DNA of 64,000 nt from Rivibacter sp049446155 (GTDB lineage: Bacteria > Pseudomonadota > Gammaproteobacteria > Burkholderiales > Burkholderiaceae_C), in assembly GCF_049446155.1 (NCBI RefSeq), contig NZ_JBMSEE010000004.1, forward strand, positions 416,777-480,776, in the 5' to 3' direction. Positions 44,257-52,788 of the stretch are shown one piece after another. Positions within the stretch are counted from its first letter, which is position 1. Each line of letters begins with the position of its first letter. Under the pieces are notes generated by a model that searched no databases, was not told where the DNA came from, and worked only from the letters and a program-made list of their open reading frames with translations. A program made the position numbers and the translations under genes.

Positions 44257-44290
44257 ATTCTAAACCAGTTCGCACGAACGAACTATATTT
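44257..44290 (-). promoter_or_regulatory. Candidate promoter and TetR operator of the RND operon
   Basis: The palindrome GTTCGCACGAAC (44268-44279) is followed by a further GAAC and lies about 40 bases upstream of the adaptor ATG. On the minus strand TAGAAT follows it and could be the -10 box, which would put the operator in the spacer. The palindrome matches the one at the tetR promoter. AT-rich DNA lies immediately upstream. Confidence 0.6.
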
Positions 44291-44412
44291 TTAATCAAAT
44301 AATTTATTCAAACGCAGAACGAGTGGATGAGCTCCGTGCGCGCGATGCTTTCTTGATCGGAACGTGCGCAAGCCGTCCGTATCGTGTTGCAAAAAGCGTT
44401 TTGTTCACCGCC

Positions 44413-46410
44413 TCAACTGACCGCAGGCCCGCGCGTACGCCCCATCTCCCAAGACGCCCCGCCGCCGCGCACCGTGGCCGCGAGCTGCTGCCCCAGCCGC
44501 TGCTCGATCACCGGCTTCCACGGCACCAGAGCGAAGCCCATGCCGTCATCGAGCATCGCGTAGCGCCCGCTGGTGAGCATGACGGAGCGCCGATAGATGC
44601 CTGCCACGCGCTGCCCGTCAGCCACCGGGCGATGCCCCAGGCCCGTTTCGGCGGCTATGTCCTTCGCGGCCTGCACCAGCTCCCGGTTGCGCAGCGTGCC
44701 CAGCAGGTTGCGCGCAAGTATCACGCGCTGCCCGCGCCGCTCGGCCAGCCCCTGCTCGGCCAGAAAGTCTGCGCGCTGCTGCATCGCCTGCTTGGCTTGG
44801 CCACCAAAGCCCAGGTCGCCCAGGCCGGAGCCGCCGCCGATCAACTGCTGGTCGAGCCACGTGGCCCCGATCACGCGGGCCTGCCGCTCGATGGGCAGGT
44901 GCGATTTCAGCTCCACGGCCACGCCGCCGAGGCGCTGCGCGTCGTACTGGCGGCCACGCTCGGCCAGGTCGTCCGGCACCTTCCATAGCCCTTCCGCCAC
45001 GCGCTCCACGATGCCGGCCCGGCGCAGGGCCTCCAGCCGGCGGACGTGGGCAGCGACGACTTCCTGCGGGTCGCGTCCAGGCTTGGCCCGGCCCTGCTCG
45101 ATCGCCAGGTGATGGTCGGTGCGGTACAGGCCATCGCTCGCCAGCGCAGCGATGTTCCTGTCGGCCGCGCGCACGTCGGCCGATCCCTTCACCTCCACCA
45201 CGGCACCGGTCGGATAGTTCGCCAGCTCGTCGCGGGCGTTGAGCGCGACGTAGTGGGCCTTGCCGTCCACCCCGTCGATGACCAGATAGCCCCGGTCGCG
45301 CAGCTCGTCAGCCAGCCCTTTCGCGGCCACGCGCCCGAGGATGGTTCGGCCACTTCCATCGGCATCCTGGCCCGGCTCGAACACTGCCAATTCGCGCGCC
45401 TCGCCGCGCATGGCCCGCTGCATGGTGCGGATGATGTCGCCACGCTCCCCCAGGGCGCGCAGGGTCTTTTCCGCATCGGCATGGACGGCCCAGGTGCCCG
45501 GTTGCGTCTCGTCGGCCAGGCCCAGGCGCTGCAAGCGTTGCAGGCGGCCGATCAGCAGCAGGCGCTGGCGTTGCAAGCGGGGTTCGTTGAGCCGTTCGAC
45601 ATGCACCAGGCCATCGTCGCCGGCCCCGCGCTTGAGCGTGCGATCCAGAGTCGTCCACCGCTCCTGATCCACATCGCGCTGCAAGGTCTGCTGGATCTCC
45701 AGTTCGGTGCGCGGCCCCAGCCACTCGGTCGCCAGCTCGGCGGCCCGGTGGCGGAAGCCATCGGCAATGTAGTCGCCCGCGATGATGAGGTCTTTGCCTG
45801 TGTCGTCGCGCCCGCGCACGACGATGTGCGTGTGCGGGTTGTCGGTGTTCCAGTGGTTGACGGCCACCCAATCGAGGCCGGTGCCCAGGTCGGCCTCCAT
45901 GCGGCCCATCAGGTGCCGTGTGTAGGTGCGCAGGTCTTCCAGTTCCGCGCCATCCTCGGGCGAGAGGATGAAGCGGAAATGGTGCCGGTCGTCGGCGCAG
46001 CGTTCCTTGAAGGCGTCGAGGTCGGCGGTGTCGGTCTGCGACCCGTAGGCTTGGCCCCGCTCGCCGTCGCGTCCCACACCGTCGCGCTCGATGTAGCGCA
46101 GGTGCTTGGCGAGCGATTGCGGGCTGGCCCGCTGGTGGTTCACCAGCAGCGTCTTGATGGTCACGCGCCGCGATAGGGGCGTCAGCTTCGCCCCGGCGAA
46201 GCGCGCCGCCGTGTGGCCGCGCCCGAGCCGCGAGCCGGGCCGCTGGCCCGTGCCGCCCGCCGCGCCAGGACAGCGCACCGTGGACTTGCCGCCGCTGGCC
46301 TTGCCCGCCTGCTTGAGCACCTTGGAAACGAAGCTCCGCCCCTGGCCCTTGCCCCGGTTCTTCGGGGCGCTGGGGCGCACCCGGAAATCGTCGTCGCGGC
46401 GGTCGCTCAT
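44413..46410 (-). CDS. rlxS: Relaxase (VirD2-like, DUF3363), Tn4371 type
   Basis: This 665-residue protein nicks the transfer origin and leads the DNA into the recipient. It has a basic, low-complexity N-terminus. The relaxase domain has candidate tyrosines in AKHLRYIERDG and the metal-binding HxxxxxxxPHTHI, seen in NHWNTDNPHTHIVVRG. The long C-terminal part matches DUF3363. I chose the ATG before SDRRDDDFRVRPSAPKNRG because a longer frame runs into the non-coding region. In this family it lies downstream of traF and next to the cargo insertion site, as here. Confidence 0.93.
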   Translation of the reverse strand: MSDRRDDDFRVRPSAPKNRGKGQGRSFVSKVLKQAGKASGGKSTVRCPGAAGGTGQRPGSRLGRGHTAARFAGAKLTPLSRRVTIKTLLVNHQRASPQSLAKHLRYIERDGVGRDGERGQAYGSQTDTADLDAFKERCADDRHHFRFILSPEDGAELEDLRTYTRHLMGRMEADLGTGLDWVAVNHWNTDNPHTHIVVRGRDDTGKDLIIAGDYIADGFRHRAAELATEWLGPRTELEIQQTLQRDVDQERWTTLDRTLKRGAGDDGLVHVERLNEPRLQRQRLLLIGRLQRLQRLGLADETQPGTWAVHADAEKTLRALGERGDIIRTMQRAMRGEARELAVFEPGQDADGSGRTILGRVAAKGLADELRDRGYLVIDGVDGKAHYVALNARDELANYPTGAVVEVKGSADVRAADRNIAALASDGLYRTDHHLAIEQGRAKPGRDPQEVVAAHVRRLEALRRAGIVERVAEGLWKVPDDLAERGRQYDAQRLGGVAVELKSHLPIERQARVIGATWLDQQLIGGGSGLGDLGFGGQAKQAMQQRADFLAEQGLAERRGQRVILARNLLGTLRNRELVQAAKDIAAETGLGHRPVADGQRVAGIYRRSVMLTSGRYAMLDDGMGFALVPWKPVIEQRLGQQLAATVRGGGASWEMGRTRGPAVS

Positions 46411-46858
46411 GGCTGCGCTCCCTGCAAGCTCTGGCGTGTCCTGTCGTGCGAAGCACGCGGACATGCCTGCATTGGCGCGGGCCTCGCGCCATACGCGGCA
46501 CGGCGGCGAAGCCGCTCCGTGCCGCACCAACCCCACGTGCAGACTGGCTTTCGACGCGGCCTGGTGCCGCGTCCTTTTGTCTTGCCTTCCGCCTTTGCCC
46601 CTCGCTGGCGCTCCGGGCAGCGGCGGCCCGGCGGCGCAGCTGCGTGAGCAGCCAGCGCGCCGGCGAACGCGACGACGGCCATAGGCCGTGCGCGTACGAG
46701 GCAAGACGCCTGCACGTGGGAAGGCACCGCGAAGTGCAGCGCCCGATGCGCAGGATCGGTGCTCGCTCTGCACGCGCGACGACATGCAGAAAACCACCGG
46801 ATCAGCACGCCCGATGGCACGATGAGATGCACGGCGACGTGCAGCGAATCGGCAGCCA
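46411..46858. other. Non-coding region upstream of the relaxase, candidate oriT
   Basis: No gene is visible in these 448 bases. There are strong hairpins: GTCC-TGTCGTGC/GCACGCGGAC with a GAA loop (46438-46462) and a 9+4-bp stem GCGGCACGG-CGGC/GCCG-CT-CCGTGCCGC, again with a GAA loop (46495-46525). Position directly before the relaxase gene and such repeats fit an origin of transfer, but no nick site can be assigned. Other GC-rich sequence here resembles the repeats elsewhere in the backbone. Confidence 0.5.
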
Positions 46859-47458
46859 TCATGGGCGGTCCTCCAGCCAGATCGGGTGCGCGATGCCGAT
46901 CACGGCGGATGCGCTGACCGGCCCGAAATACCGGCTGTCGAACGACGCCGGGTTGGTCACACTGAGCAGGAACAGTTCGCCGGGTTCAAGGCGACGGCAT
47001 TGCTGCCAGGATGGCAGCGGCCGACGCCAACGATCAGCGGGCAGCACGGCGGCCGAAGGCACGCCGTCGATTCGGACGATGCCGCCAGCGATGCACACCT
47101 CCTGCGGCGCGACCGCACCCACGCGCTTGAGCAGCGGCACGCGCGCCGGCAGGTAGCCGCGCTGAGCGGCCAGCGCAGCGGCGTCTGGCGGAAGCGTGGT
47201 CAGGACGATGCTGTCCACGGCCAAAGGACGTGGCAGTGAGCCGGTGCCGTGGCCCAGCGGATCGACGCGATACCAGCCGGCGGCCACGCTGTCGGACGGG
47301 TTGTAGATCAGGCGCGGCAGCGGATGCACAAAGGACGCCCAGGCCAGCGCAGTGAGTCCGCAGGCGCCGAGGCCAGCGAGCACGATACGAGCGCGCAGGC
47401 GCGAGCGAGGACGCGGCGCCTCTCCTGTGCTGTTGGCGGCAGTGGAAACGGCGGTCAT
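46859..47458 (-). CDS. traF: TraF, S26-family pilin maturation peptidase
   Basis: This 199-residue membrane peptidase corresponds to TraF, which matures the TrbC pilin. One N-terminal membrane segment lies at about residues 25-42. The catalytic Ser is in YNPSDSVAAGWYRV and the catalytic Lys in RVPLLKRVGAVAPQ. The C-terminal DSRYFGPVSASAVIG is typical of S26 peptidases. It overlaps the DUF2840 gene by four bases. An ATG far upstream in the same frame was not used. Confidence 0.93.
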   Translation of the reverse strand: MTAVSTAANSTGEAPRPRSRLRARIVLAGLGACGLTALAWASFVHPLPRLIYNPSDSVAAGWYRVDPLGHGTGSLPRPLAVDSIVLTTLPPDAAALAAQRGYLPARVPLLKRVGAVAPQEVCIAGGIVRIDGVPSAAVLPADRWRRPLPSWQQCRRLEPGELFLLSVTNPASFDSRYFGPVSASAVIGIAHPIWLEDRP

Positions 47459-48012
47459 GGCAGCGCCCTCCCGGTCAGCCAGGCCGCGTGCCGCTCGGCG
47501 GTGTATTCGGGCAGCGGCAAGTGCGCGGCGAGCCGGTTGGCGAGCGTGCGCCAATACGCAGGCGAGGCATCGGTCGGCGCGATGCCTAGCGCCTCGATGG
47601 CGTCGATGCGCTCCAGCACAGCGCGCACTTGCCCGTCGCCATCGGCGTGCAGCAGCAGGCGCGCGCCCGGCTGCACGCCGGGGATGCGCTGCGCCGCGTC
47701 CAGCGGTGTGCAGGCTTGCATCACCATGAGCTGCCAGCGCACGGTGCCGAAATCGTTGGACTGCCAGCGCACGCGGCAGAACACCGCACCAGGCAAGAAC
47801 ACCGCGCTGCGCCGCCAACGGTCGAGCTGGTGCGTTCGCGCGGGTTCGCCGAAGCGCAGGTAGAGCTTGAAACGGGCCTCGATGTAGGCCAGCGCCACGC
47901 GCGTCAGCGGCGCGCTGGCGGGCTGGCCGGAAGGCGCGATGAATGATGGCTGTGGCGCAGCCGTGGCCGCGCCAGCGGCAGGCGCGGCAGCAGGTGCAGT
48001 GGATGCGGTCAT
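47455..48012 (-). CDS. DUF2840 family protein
   Basis: This 185-residue protein is DUF2840, a family always found between parA-type genes and traF in Tn4371-like ICEs. The N-terminal 30 residues are Ala/Pro-rich, followed by a conserved core with VALAYIEARFKLYLRFGEP and RWRRSAVFLPGAVFCRVRW. There is no membrane segment. It overlaps both neighbours by four bases. Its function is unknown. Confidence 0.88.
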   Translation of the reverse strand: MTASTAPAAAPAAGAATAAPQPSFIAPSGQPASAPLTRVALAYIEARFKLYLRFGEPARTHQLDRWRRSAVFLPGAVFCRVRWQSNDFGTVRWQLMVMQACTPLDAAQRIPGVQPGARLLLHADGDGQVRAVLERIDAIEALGIAPTDASPAYWRTLANRLAAHLPLPEYTAERHAAWLTGRALP

Positions 48013-48281
48013 GGTGTGTTCTCCCTGCGGTTCTCGGGAAACTCCCGCTCCAGCAGGCCGCGCAGCAGGTCGGCCATGGTCACGCCTTGCGTGAAGGCCG
48101 ACACCTTGATGCGCGCACGCATGGCGGGCGTGATGTCGAGGGTGAGGCGCGCGGTGTAGAGGTTGCCCTTACCCAGCGCATCGGCGTCGCCCTGGCGAAT
48201 CCACGCCTCGGCGTGAGCATTCGCGGGCGGACGCACGCCGATGCCGACGCGCTTTGCGCGGGGTGGCGGCTTCGCTGTCAT
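48009..48281 (-). CDS. Ribbon-helix-helix partner of ParA
   Basis: This 90-residue basic protein has a C-terminal ribbon-helix-helix pattern, KVSAFTQGVTMADLLRGLL, after a strand-like LYTARLTLDI. The small size and position just after parA suggest a ParG-like DNA-binding partner or a plasmid stability regulator. Start ATG at 48279-48281 overlaps the parA stop. A ParB-type gene also exists elsewhere in the element, so its exact role in partition is open. Confidence 0.85.
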   Translation of the reverse strand: MTAKPPPRAKRVGIGVRPPANAHAEAWIRQGDADALGKGNLYTARLTLDITPAMRARIKVSAFTQGVTMADLLRGLLEREFPENRRENTP

Positions 48282-48916
48282 GTAGGCCACCGCAGCAGTT
48301 CGTCCACCAAGGCGGTGATTTCGCGTGCGGCGGCGCTGTCCGGTCCCGTCTCGCGTGCAAGCCGGCCAGCGGACACGCTGTCGGCGAATACGATGCGCTG
48401 ATGCACTTCCGCGCGCAGCGCCGGAAGCGGCTGGTCGGCGAGCGCCTGGCGCGCTTCGCGCCCGATCACGGTGGTGCTGACGCGCCGATTGATGACGAAG
48501 GCCGCGCGCAGCGCAGGCCGAAAGACTTGCGCCTCGCGGATCAGCGCCACCATCTCGGCGCTGGCCCACAGGTCGTAAGGGCTGGGCTGCACCGGGATCA
48601 GCACGCGCTCGGCCGCCAGCAGCGCGGAGCGCGCGAGGGCGGCGATCCGCGGTGGGCCGTCGATGACGACGTGATCGGCGCGTCTGGCGAGTTCTGGTGC
48701 CTCCTGGTGCAGCGTCTCGCGTGCGAGGCCCACGGCGCTGAACAGCCGTGGTAAGCCTTGCTGGCTTCTGCGTTGCGTCCAGTCCAGCGATGAACCCTGC
48801 GGGTCGGCATCGAGCAGCACGACGTGCTGGCCGCGCATCGCCAGCTCGCCGGCGATGTGGGTGGCGAGCGTGGTCTTGCCCACGCCGCCTTTCTGGTTGA
48901 GCAGCGCGACGATCAT
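48278..48916 (-). CDS. parA: ParA-family ATPase
   Basis: This 212-residue protein has a deviant Walker A of the ParA/MinD type, NQKGGVGKTTLATHIA, at residues 7-22. LLDADPQGSSLDW and VIDGPPRIAALA are the other conserved motifs. It lacks the N-terminal helix-turn-helix of large ParA proteins. I chose the ATG before IVALLNQ; an upstream frame is not conserved. It is expected to aid stable inheritance of the excised circle. Confidence 0.93.
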   Translation of the reverse strand: MIVALLNQKGGVGKTTLATHIAGELAMRGQHVVLLDADPQGSSLDWTQRRSQQGLPRLFSAVGLARETLHQEAPELARRADHVVIDGPPRIAALARSALLAAERVLIPVQPSPYDLWASAEMVALIREAQVFRPALRAAFVINRRVSTTVIGREARQALADQPLPALRAEVHQRIVFADSVSAGRLARETGPDSAAAREITALVDELLRWPT

Positions 48917-49092
48917 GGCGTGGCCCTCCAGACTGGAAAGCCAGGCTTTGCCTGTCGTGCAAAACGCTGTTCGCCGTGCCGTTTGGTGGTTGTCCACCGA
49001 AACGGCGCGCTTCTACTAAAAGTTATGTATTTCTTGTTAGGGAAGTTAGAGGGTCCGCAAACCCGCGCCGTTATTGGCTTTCCGGCGTTTTC

Positions 49093-49157
49093 GTACTCCT
49101 GATAGCACGATAGGCGTACTCCCGATAGCACGATACCCGGTACTCCTGATAGCACGA
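49093..49157. repeat. Three iterons, candidate replication origin
   Basis: GTACTCCTGATAGCACGA occurs at 49093-49110 and 49140-49157, and with one change (CCCG for CCTG) at 49116-49133. Spacing is 23 and 24 bases. They lie 25 bases past the repA stop, beside an AT-rich stretch (TTCTACTAAAAGTTATGTAT) at about 49012-49031. Such iterons bind a Rep protein, so this is a likely oriV. Confidence 0.75.
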
Positions 49158-49181
49158 GGCCGTCCACACCTTTTCCCGCAG

Positions 49182-50039
49182 TTATCCCCGTGCCGTGTGC
49201 AGCACGGGCCGGAAGGTCAGCAGTTCTTGTCCGTCGTCCGGCATTCGCTCGATGCACAGGACGTAGCCGGGCAGCGACTGCCGCGCGACCAGCGCGCGCA
49301 GGTCGTAGGCGAAGTCCGAGTAGCGCGCCGCGCTGCCGGACTTGCGATACAGGTGCCGGAAGTCGAATTGCCAGCCGTGTTCCTGCCGCCCGCCGTGCTT
49401 GCGCACCAGGCGGTACAGCCAGCGTTCGATGCCGCCCTTCAAGCGGAAGTACGCCGGGTCGATGGTCAGCACTAGCGCGGCGTCGAGCACGCCGGCATAG
49501 AACCAGTCCGGCAGGATCAGCTCGATGCCCAACGGCATGCCGCTGGCGTCGGCCAGCTCGCGCCATTCGTTGATCCATGAGAAGCGGTGCAGCCGCCGGC
49601 CGGTCGTCTCGCGGATGGACGTGGCAATGCTGGTCGATTGCAGCCGGTCGAGCGCGGCTTTCAGGCGCAGATAGTCGTTGAGGGACGTGCCGCGCCCGAT
49701 GAAGCGCAGGATCTCGTAGGGCGTGGCGCGTATCCAGCGCGACGGGCGCAAGCCCGCGTCGCGCGCCTCCACGATCTGCGAGGCAGCCCATATCAGCACG
49801 TCGGCATCCCATATCGTTGCGATGCCATGCTCGGCCGTGCCTTCCACGCGGATGGTGATGCCGCCGGCGCGGAAGTCGATCGGCGCGATGCGCCGTGACT
49901 TTGCGAGCGAGAAGAACGGAAACGCCATCAAGTCCTGGCTGTCGCGGGGTGCCATGTCGCCCGGCAGCGCACGGAACAGGTCGAGCTGTTCGCGCTGCGG
50001 CAAGGCTTGCCCTGGCGGGCTGGACATGGCGAAGGCCAC
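49182..50039 (-). CDS. repA: RepA replication initiator
   Basis: This 285-residue protein is the replication initiator protein A of Tn4371-like elements. Conserved parts include MAFPFFSLAKSRRIAPIDF and RATPYEILRFIGRGTSLNDY. A C-terminal winged-helix part ends with RHLYRKSGSAARYSDFAYDL. A second ATG four codons later (MSSPPGQ) is equally possible; neither has a strong ribosome site. Presence of RepA with iterons means the excised circle may replicate by itself. Confidence 0.9.
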   Translation of the reverse strand: MAFAMSSPPGQALPQREQLDLFRALPGDMAPRDSQDLMAFPFFSLAKSRRIAPIDFRAGGITIRVEGTAEHGIATIWDADVLIWAASQIVEARDAGLRPSRWIRATPYEILRFIGRGTSLNDYLRLKAALDRLQSTSIATSIRETTGRRLHRFSWINEWRELADASGMPLGIELILPDWFYAGVLDAALVLTIDPAYFRLKGGIERWLYRLVRKHGGRQEHGWQFDFRHLYRKSGSAARYSDFAYDLRALVARQSLPGYVLCIERMPDDGQELLTFRPVLHTARG

Positions 50040-50053
50040 CCACGCGCCGACGA

Positions 50054-50338
50054 TCAGCGGCCATCACGGTAGTCGCCCGCATGGCGTTCGGCATATTCCG
50101 GGTCGGACGTTGCCTCGTAGCTGCGCTGGTCGGCCCAGGCATCGAGGTCGCTCACGGCGTACATGACGCGCCGGCCGAACTTGCGGAACTTGGGGCCGCC
50201 GCCGACCACGCGCTGTTTCTCCAGCGTGCGGGGACTGAGGCGCAGGTACTCGGCGGCTTCGTCGTTGGTCAGGTAGCGTTGGGGCTGCGCAGGCGCAGCG
50301 CCAGCAGCGGCGGCAGGCCGCAAGGGAACAGGTCGCAT
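50054..50338 (-). CDS. AlpA/MerR-like helix-turn-helix protein
   Basis: This 94-residue protein has the helix-turn-helix of excisionase/AlpA type: YLTNDEAAEYLRLSPRTLEK, then KFRKFGRRVMYAVSDLDAWA. I chose the ATG before RPVPLRP because GGAGG precedes it at 8 bases; longer forms start within weaker sequence. It lies 14 bases upstream of repA, so it may control repA or act as a recombination directionality factor. Confidence 0.85.
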   Translation of the reverse strand: MRPVPLRPAAAAGAAPAQPQRYLTNDEAAEYLRLSPRTLEKQRVVGGGPKFRKFGRRVMYAVSDLDAWADQRSYEATSDPEYAERHAGDYRDGR

Positions 50339-50450
50339 GGGATGAACCTCCATCAAGCCCGGCCGCAACACGCGGTCGGATAGAGGCACTTTCAAGAAAG
50401 CGCGGCACCCCGCGAAGGGACGATCTGCGGGGGCTGCGAAACGTCCCCCC

Positions 50451-51221
50451 CTACTGAAACGGCAGCGGCGGAAGCTGTGCCAGGCGGCGGTAGCCGCCGC
50501 GCATCAACGCATCGCCGCGACGCACCAGCCGGCGCACGCGGGCGCGCAAGGCGCTGTCGGTGTGCCAGTCTGCGACGACCGCATCCGCACCGAACAGACC
50601 TTCGGCCATTTCGCGCAAGGACGCGCCCGCCAGGGTCGCGTCGAGCGCCTGGAGCGTATGCAGTTCCAGCAACGCGGCCGGCGTAGGCCGGGAACGGGCC
50701 GCCGCCGCAGGCGCGGCGACCGTGGCCACGGCCAGGGCGGCCAGCCCGGCCGCGAGCGTGCGATAGCGCGTGCAGGGTGTGGCGCAGGCGCGGGTAGCGT
50801 AGAGGTAGGCCATGCCATCTTCCAGGCCCGGCCCGAGCGCGAGCCGCAGGCAGCAGCCGGGCCACCGTGACACCAGCACCAGGCGCTTGCCGTCGTGGAT
50901 CAGTTCCTTGCGGCCAGGTACGCCCCAGAACTCGAAGGCATGGGCTTCGGGTGGCGGATCGTCATCCGGGTAGAGCTGCACCACCGCATCGTGATCGGGG
51001 AACCAGGCCGGATGCGCGTCGCGCGCATCCAGCGCCGGGTCTTCCAGCAGGCGCAGGCCCCACGCCTGCGCCGCGTCCGGCCAGCGGCGACGGCGCAGCC
51101 AGTCGCGGCGGTAGCCGGGATTCCTGCGCAGATATTCCCAGGCCAGCGCGGGGCCGTCGAGGTGCAGGACGTAGAGATAGGCCGCTGTCGGATACCAGTG
51201 TTCGGCGCTGCGATCAGTCAT
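50451..51221 (-). CDS. DUF2285 / transcriptional regulator-like protein
   Basis: This 256-residue protein is the DUF2285-containing ICE backbone protein. The N-terminal part starts WYPTAAYLYVLHLDGPALAWEYLRRNP, of which YLYVLHLDGPALAWEYLRR is conserved. The C-terminal part includes LEDGMAYLYATR and SLREMAEGLFGADAV, like a helix-turn-helix. It sits between the small HTH gene and DUF2958, as in related elements. Its function is not established. Confidence 0.85.
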   Translation of the reverse strand: MTDRSAEHWYPTAAYLYVLHLDGPALAWEYLRRNPGYRRDWLRRRRWPDAAQAWGLRLLEDPALDARDAHPAWFPDHDAVVQLYPDDDPPPEAHAFEFWGVPGRKELIHDGKRLVLVSRWPGCCLRLALGPGLEDGMAYLYATRACATPCTRYRTLAAGLAALAVATVAAPAAAARSRPTPAALLELHTLQALDATLAGASLREMAEGLFGADAVVADWHTDSALRARVRRLVRRGDALMRGGYRRLAQLPPLPFQ

Positions 51222-51565
51222 GGCAAAACCTCCCTGTGCTTGGGATGCGTCGCCACGGATTCCGCCGTGCGGGAGCTATCGAATCGCCATCAGGTCGTCA
51301 TCAAGATCGGGTTAAGCTGTAACTGTCGGTGTCAAGACCGTTTGGCTCCGGCGTGTTGCGGAAATCGTCTGAATGCGACGGCCGCACAACCCGGAAATGG
51401 TACGCGGCATCGGATACCGTGCCGCAGTCCTTGCCAAAGATCATGACTGTTTGCATCAGGCTGGCACCGCTTCGGTGCATCAATGCCGATCCAGACCTGT
51501 CCGGTCTTGAGTAAGACTGAAATAGTCTCAATGCGCCCTGGCTGGCCGGACTGCGCTGGCGTTCA
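51222..51565. other. Non-coding region between the DUF2285 and DUF2958 genes
   Basis: No gene can be supported here. It contains small inverted repeats, such as TTGAGTAAGACT with AGTCTCAA near 51508-51533 and GGCACCG-CTT-CGGTGC near 51463. It presumably carries the promoter of the minus-strand DUF2285-HTH-repA unit and the terminator of the DUF2958 gene, but I cannot assign exact boxes. Confidence 0.5.
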
Positions 51566-51916
51566 TCAGTCCGTGATCGAACCGTTCTCCTGCGCCAGCC
51601 GGACATACGCCGACAGCGGGCGCACCGCCTGGAAATACCGATCCCGCCGCACCGGCAGTTTGCGCGGCCCGACGATGCCGGCCAGGTCGGAGAGCTTGAC
51701 CGTCCCCAGCGCAGGCATCCCGATGCCGAGGTCGATCAGGCCGTAGGCCGTGTCGCCATCCGCAGGATCGAGCGATACCAGCAGCCAGGTCGCGTGCGCA
51801 TCCGGGGTGAACAGCCGCACCACGGGCATCGGGTCGATGCCTTGGCCGGCAGCGCGTGCGGCGCCGTGGGCCAGCAGCCGGGCGCGTTCGTCGGCGGTGA
51901 GAAGGGGCAGGGTCAT
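51566..51916 (-). CDS. DUF2958 protein, copy 1
   Basis: This 116-residue protein belongs to DUF2958. The conserved parts are PVVRLFTPDAHATWLLVSLD, YGLIDLGIGMPALG and YFQAVRPLSAYVRLA. A second, diverged member is encoded at 57969-58319. The function is unknown; it is common near regulators and DNA-processing genes of Tn4371-like ICEs. It is cytoplasmic by sequence. Confidence 0.87.
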   Translation of the reverse strand: MTLPLLTADERARLLAHGAARAAGQGIDPMPVVRLFTPDAHATWLLVSLDPADGDTAYGLIDLGIGMPALGTVKLSDLAGIVGPRKLPVRRDRYFQAVRPLSAYVRLAQENGSITD

Positions 51917-52169
51917 GGCCGGAACCTCCACGAAACCGAGGATGCGCGGATGCGCTTCTCCGTCGAAGCACGGAACCGCCAAACCGTTTCCGTGCTTTCG
52001 TGCGCAAGCACGGATGCGCAAACCATCGCATCTGTAGAAGAACGCAAGCGCGTAAGCGGGATTGTAGGAAGCCGGAAAGACACGGATGCGATTCCCCGGT
52101 TCTGTCGAAATCCACACATGCGGAATTCCGTAAAAGCACGAAAGCGGGCCAGTCAGCCATGAATGAACA

Positions 52170-52232
52170 CTATAGATTGTAGCTCTATAGGGCGCAATGG
52201 ACTGTCATCTTGGTTTTTGTGGGGAAACCAAG
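52170..52232 (+). promoter_or_regulatory. Operator-like inverted repeats at the XRE gene
   Basis: Two perfect inverted repeats flank and follow the first possible ATG: CTATAGA-TTGTAGC-TCTATAG (52170-52190) and CTTGGTTT-TTGTGGGG-AAACCAAG (52209-52232). The first probably overlaps a promoter and could bind the XRE protein itself. The second ends 3 bases before a GTG that is the other possible start. Confidence 0.65.
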
Positions 52233-52529
52233 TTAGTGGCAGCGAAACACTCATTAGCAGCGGCAATACGGACAGTCAGGAAGGCGCGAGGCTTGAGCCA
52301 GGAAGCGTTCTCCGACGTGTCCAGCCGCACCTATATGAGTACGCTGGAGCGCGATCTGAAAAGTCCGACGCTGCACAAGCTGACCGAACTATGCGAGGTC
52401 ATGGAAGTGCATCCGCTGACGCTGTTGACGCTGGCCTACGCCGGCGACGACACGCGCAAGGCAGACGAGCTGCTGGCGCGGGTGCGCCAGGAGTTCGAGG
52501 CCGTGCTGAAAGAGCGCGACGCGCTGTAG
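52197..52529 (+). CDS. XRE-family HTH regulator
   Basis: This regulator has an XRE helix-turn-helix: RTVRKARGLSQEAFSDVSSR then TYMSTLERDLKSPTLHKL. With the ATG at 52197 it has 110 residues; with the GTG at 52236 it has 97 and starts VAAKHSLAAAIR. An inverted repeat between the two makes the GTG plausible. It is the only plus-strand gene in the backbone, divergent from DUF2958. It could act as a C-protein-like or phage-type switch for the element. Confidence 0.88.
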   Translation: MDCHLGFCGETKLVAAKHSLAAAIRTVRKARGLSQEAFSDVSSRTYMSTLERDLKSPTLHKLTELCEVMEVHPLTLLTLAYAGDDTRKADELLARVRQEFEAVLKERDAL

Positions 52530-52544
52530 CGCGTCTGGATTTCC

Positions 52545-52676
52545 GCAAGCGGAGCGCGCAGCACCGCAGGCGCGGAGGCGTGAGGGATTGAAGCCGCATG
52601 GCCGTGACGGCTTGCCGGCACGGGGCGCAAGCCCGAAAGCCCGGCGGCGCAACGCGCCGACACGCCATCTTGTGCT
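52545..52676. repeat. GC-rich intergenic repeat of the ICE backbone, copy 1
   Basis: The sequence starts GCAAGCGGAGCGCGCAG and continues with ...GGCGTGAGGGATTGAAGCC and ...GGGGCGCAAGCCCGAAAGCC. It aligns along most of its length with 60585-60715. Shorter relatives start at 57272 and 57584. It fills the gap after the XRE gene and has no coding potential that I can support. Confidence 0.7.
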
Positions 52677-52788
52677 TGCTGCTACGGGCGTTGAATCATC
52701 CGACCATCGCCAATGCGATGCCGGCCCTGGACATGCCGGGCATGAGGCAACCGCCGAAACCCGGTGCGTGTGGTGCTGCGATCAGCAG

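Noticed and set aside
49093..49157. CRISPR array
   Set aside because: Only three short repeats with 5-6-base spacers; the spacing and position beside repA fit iterons.
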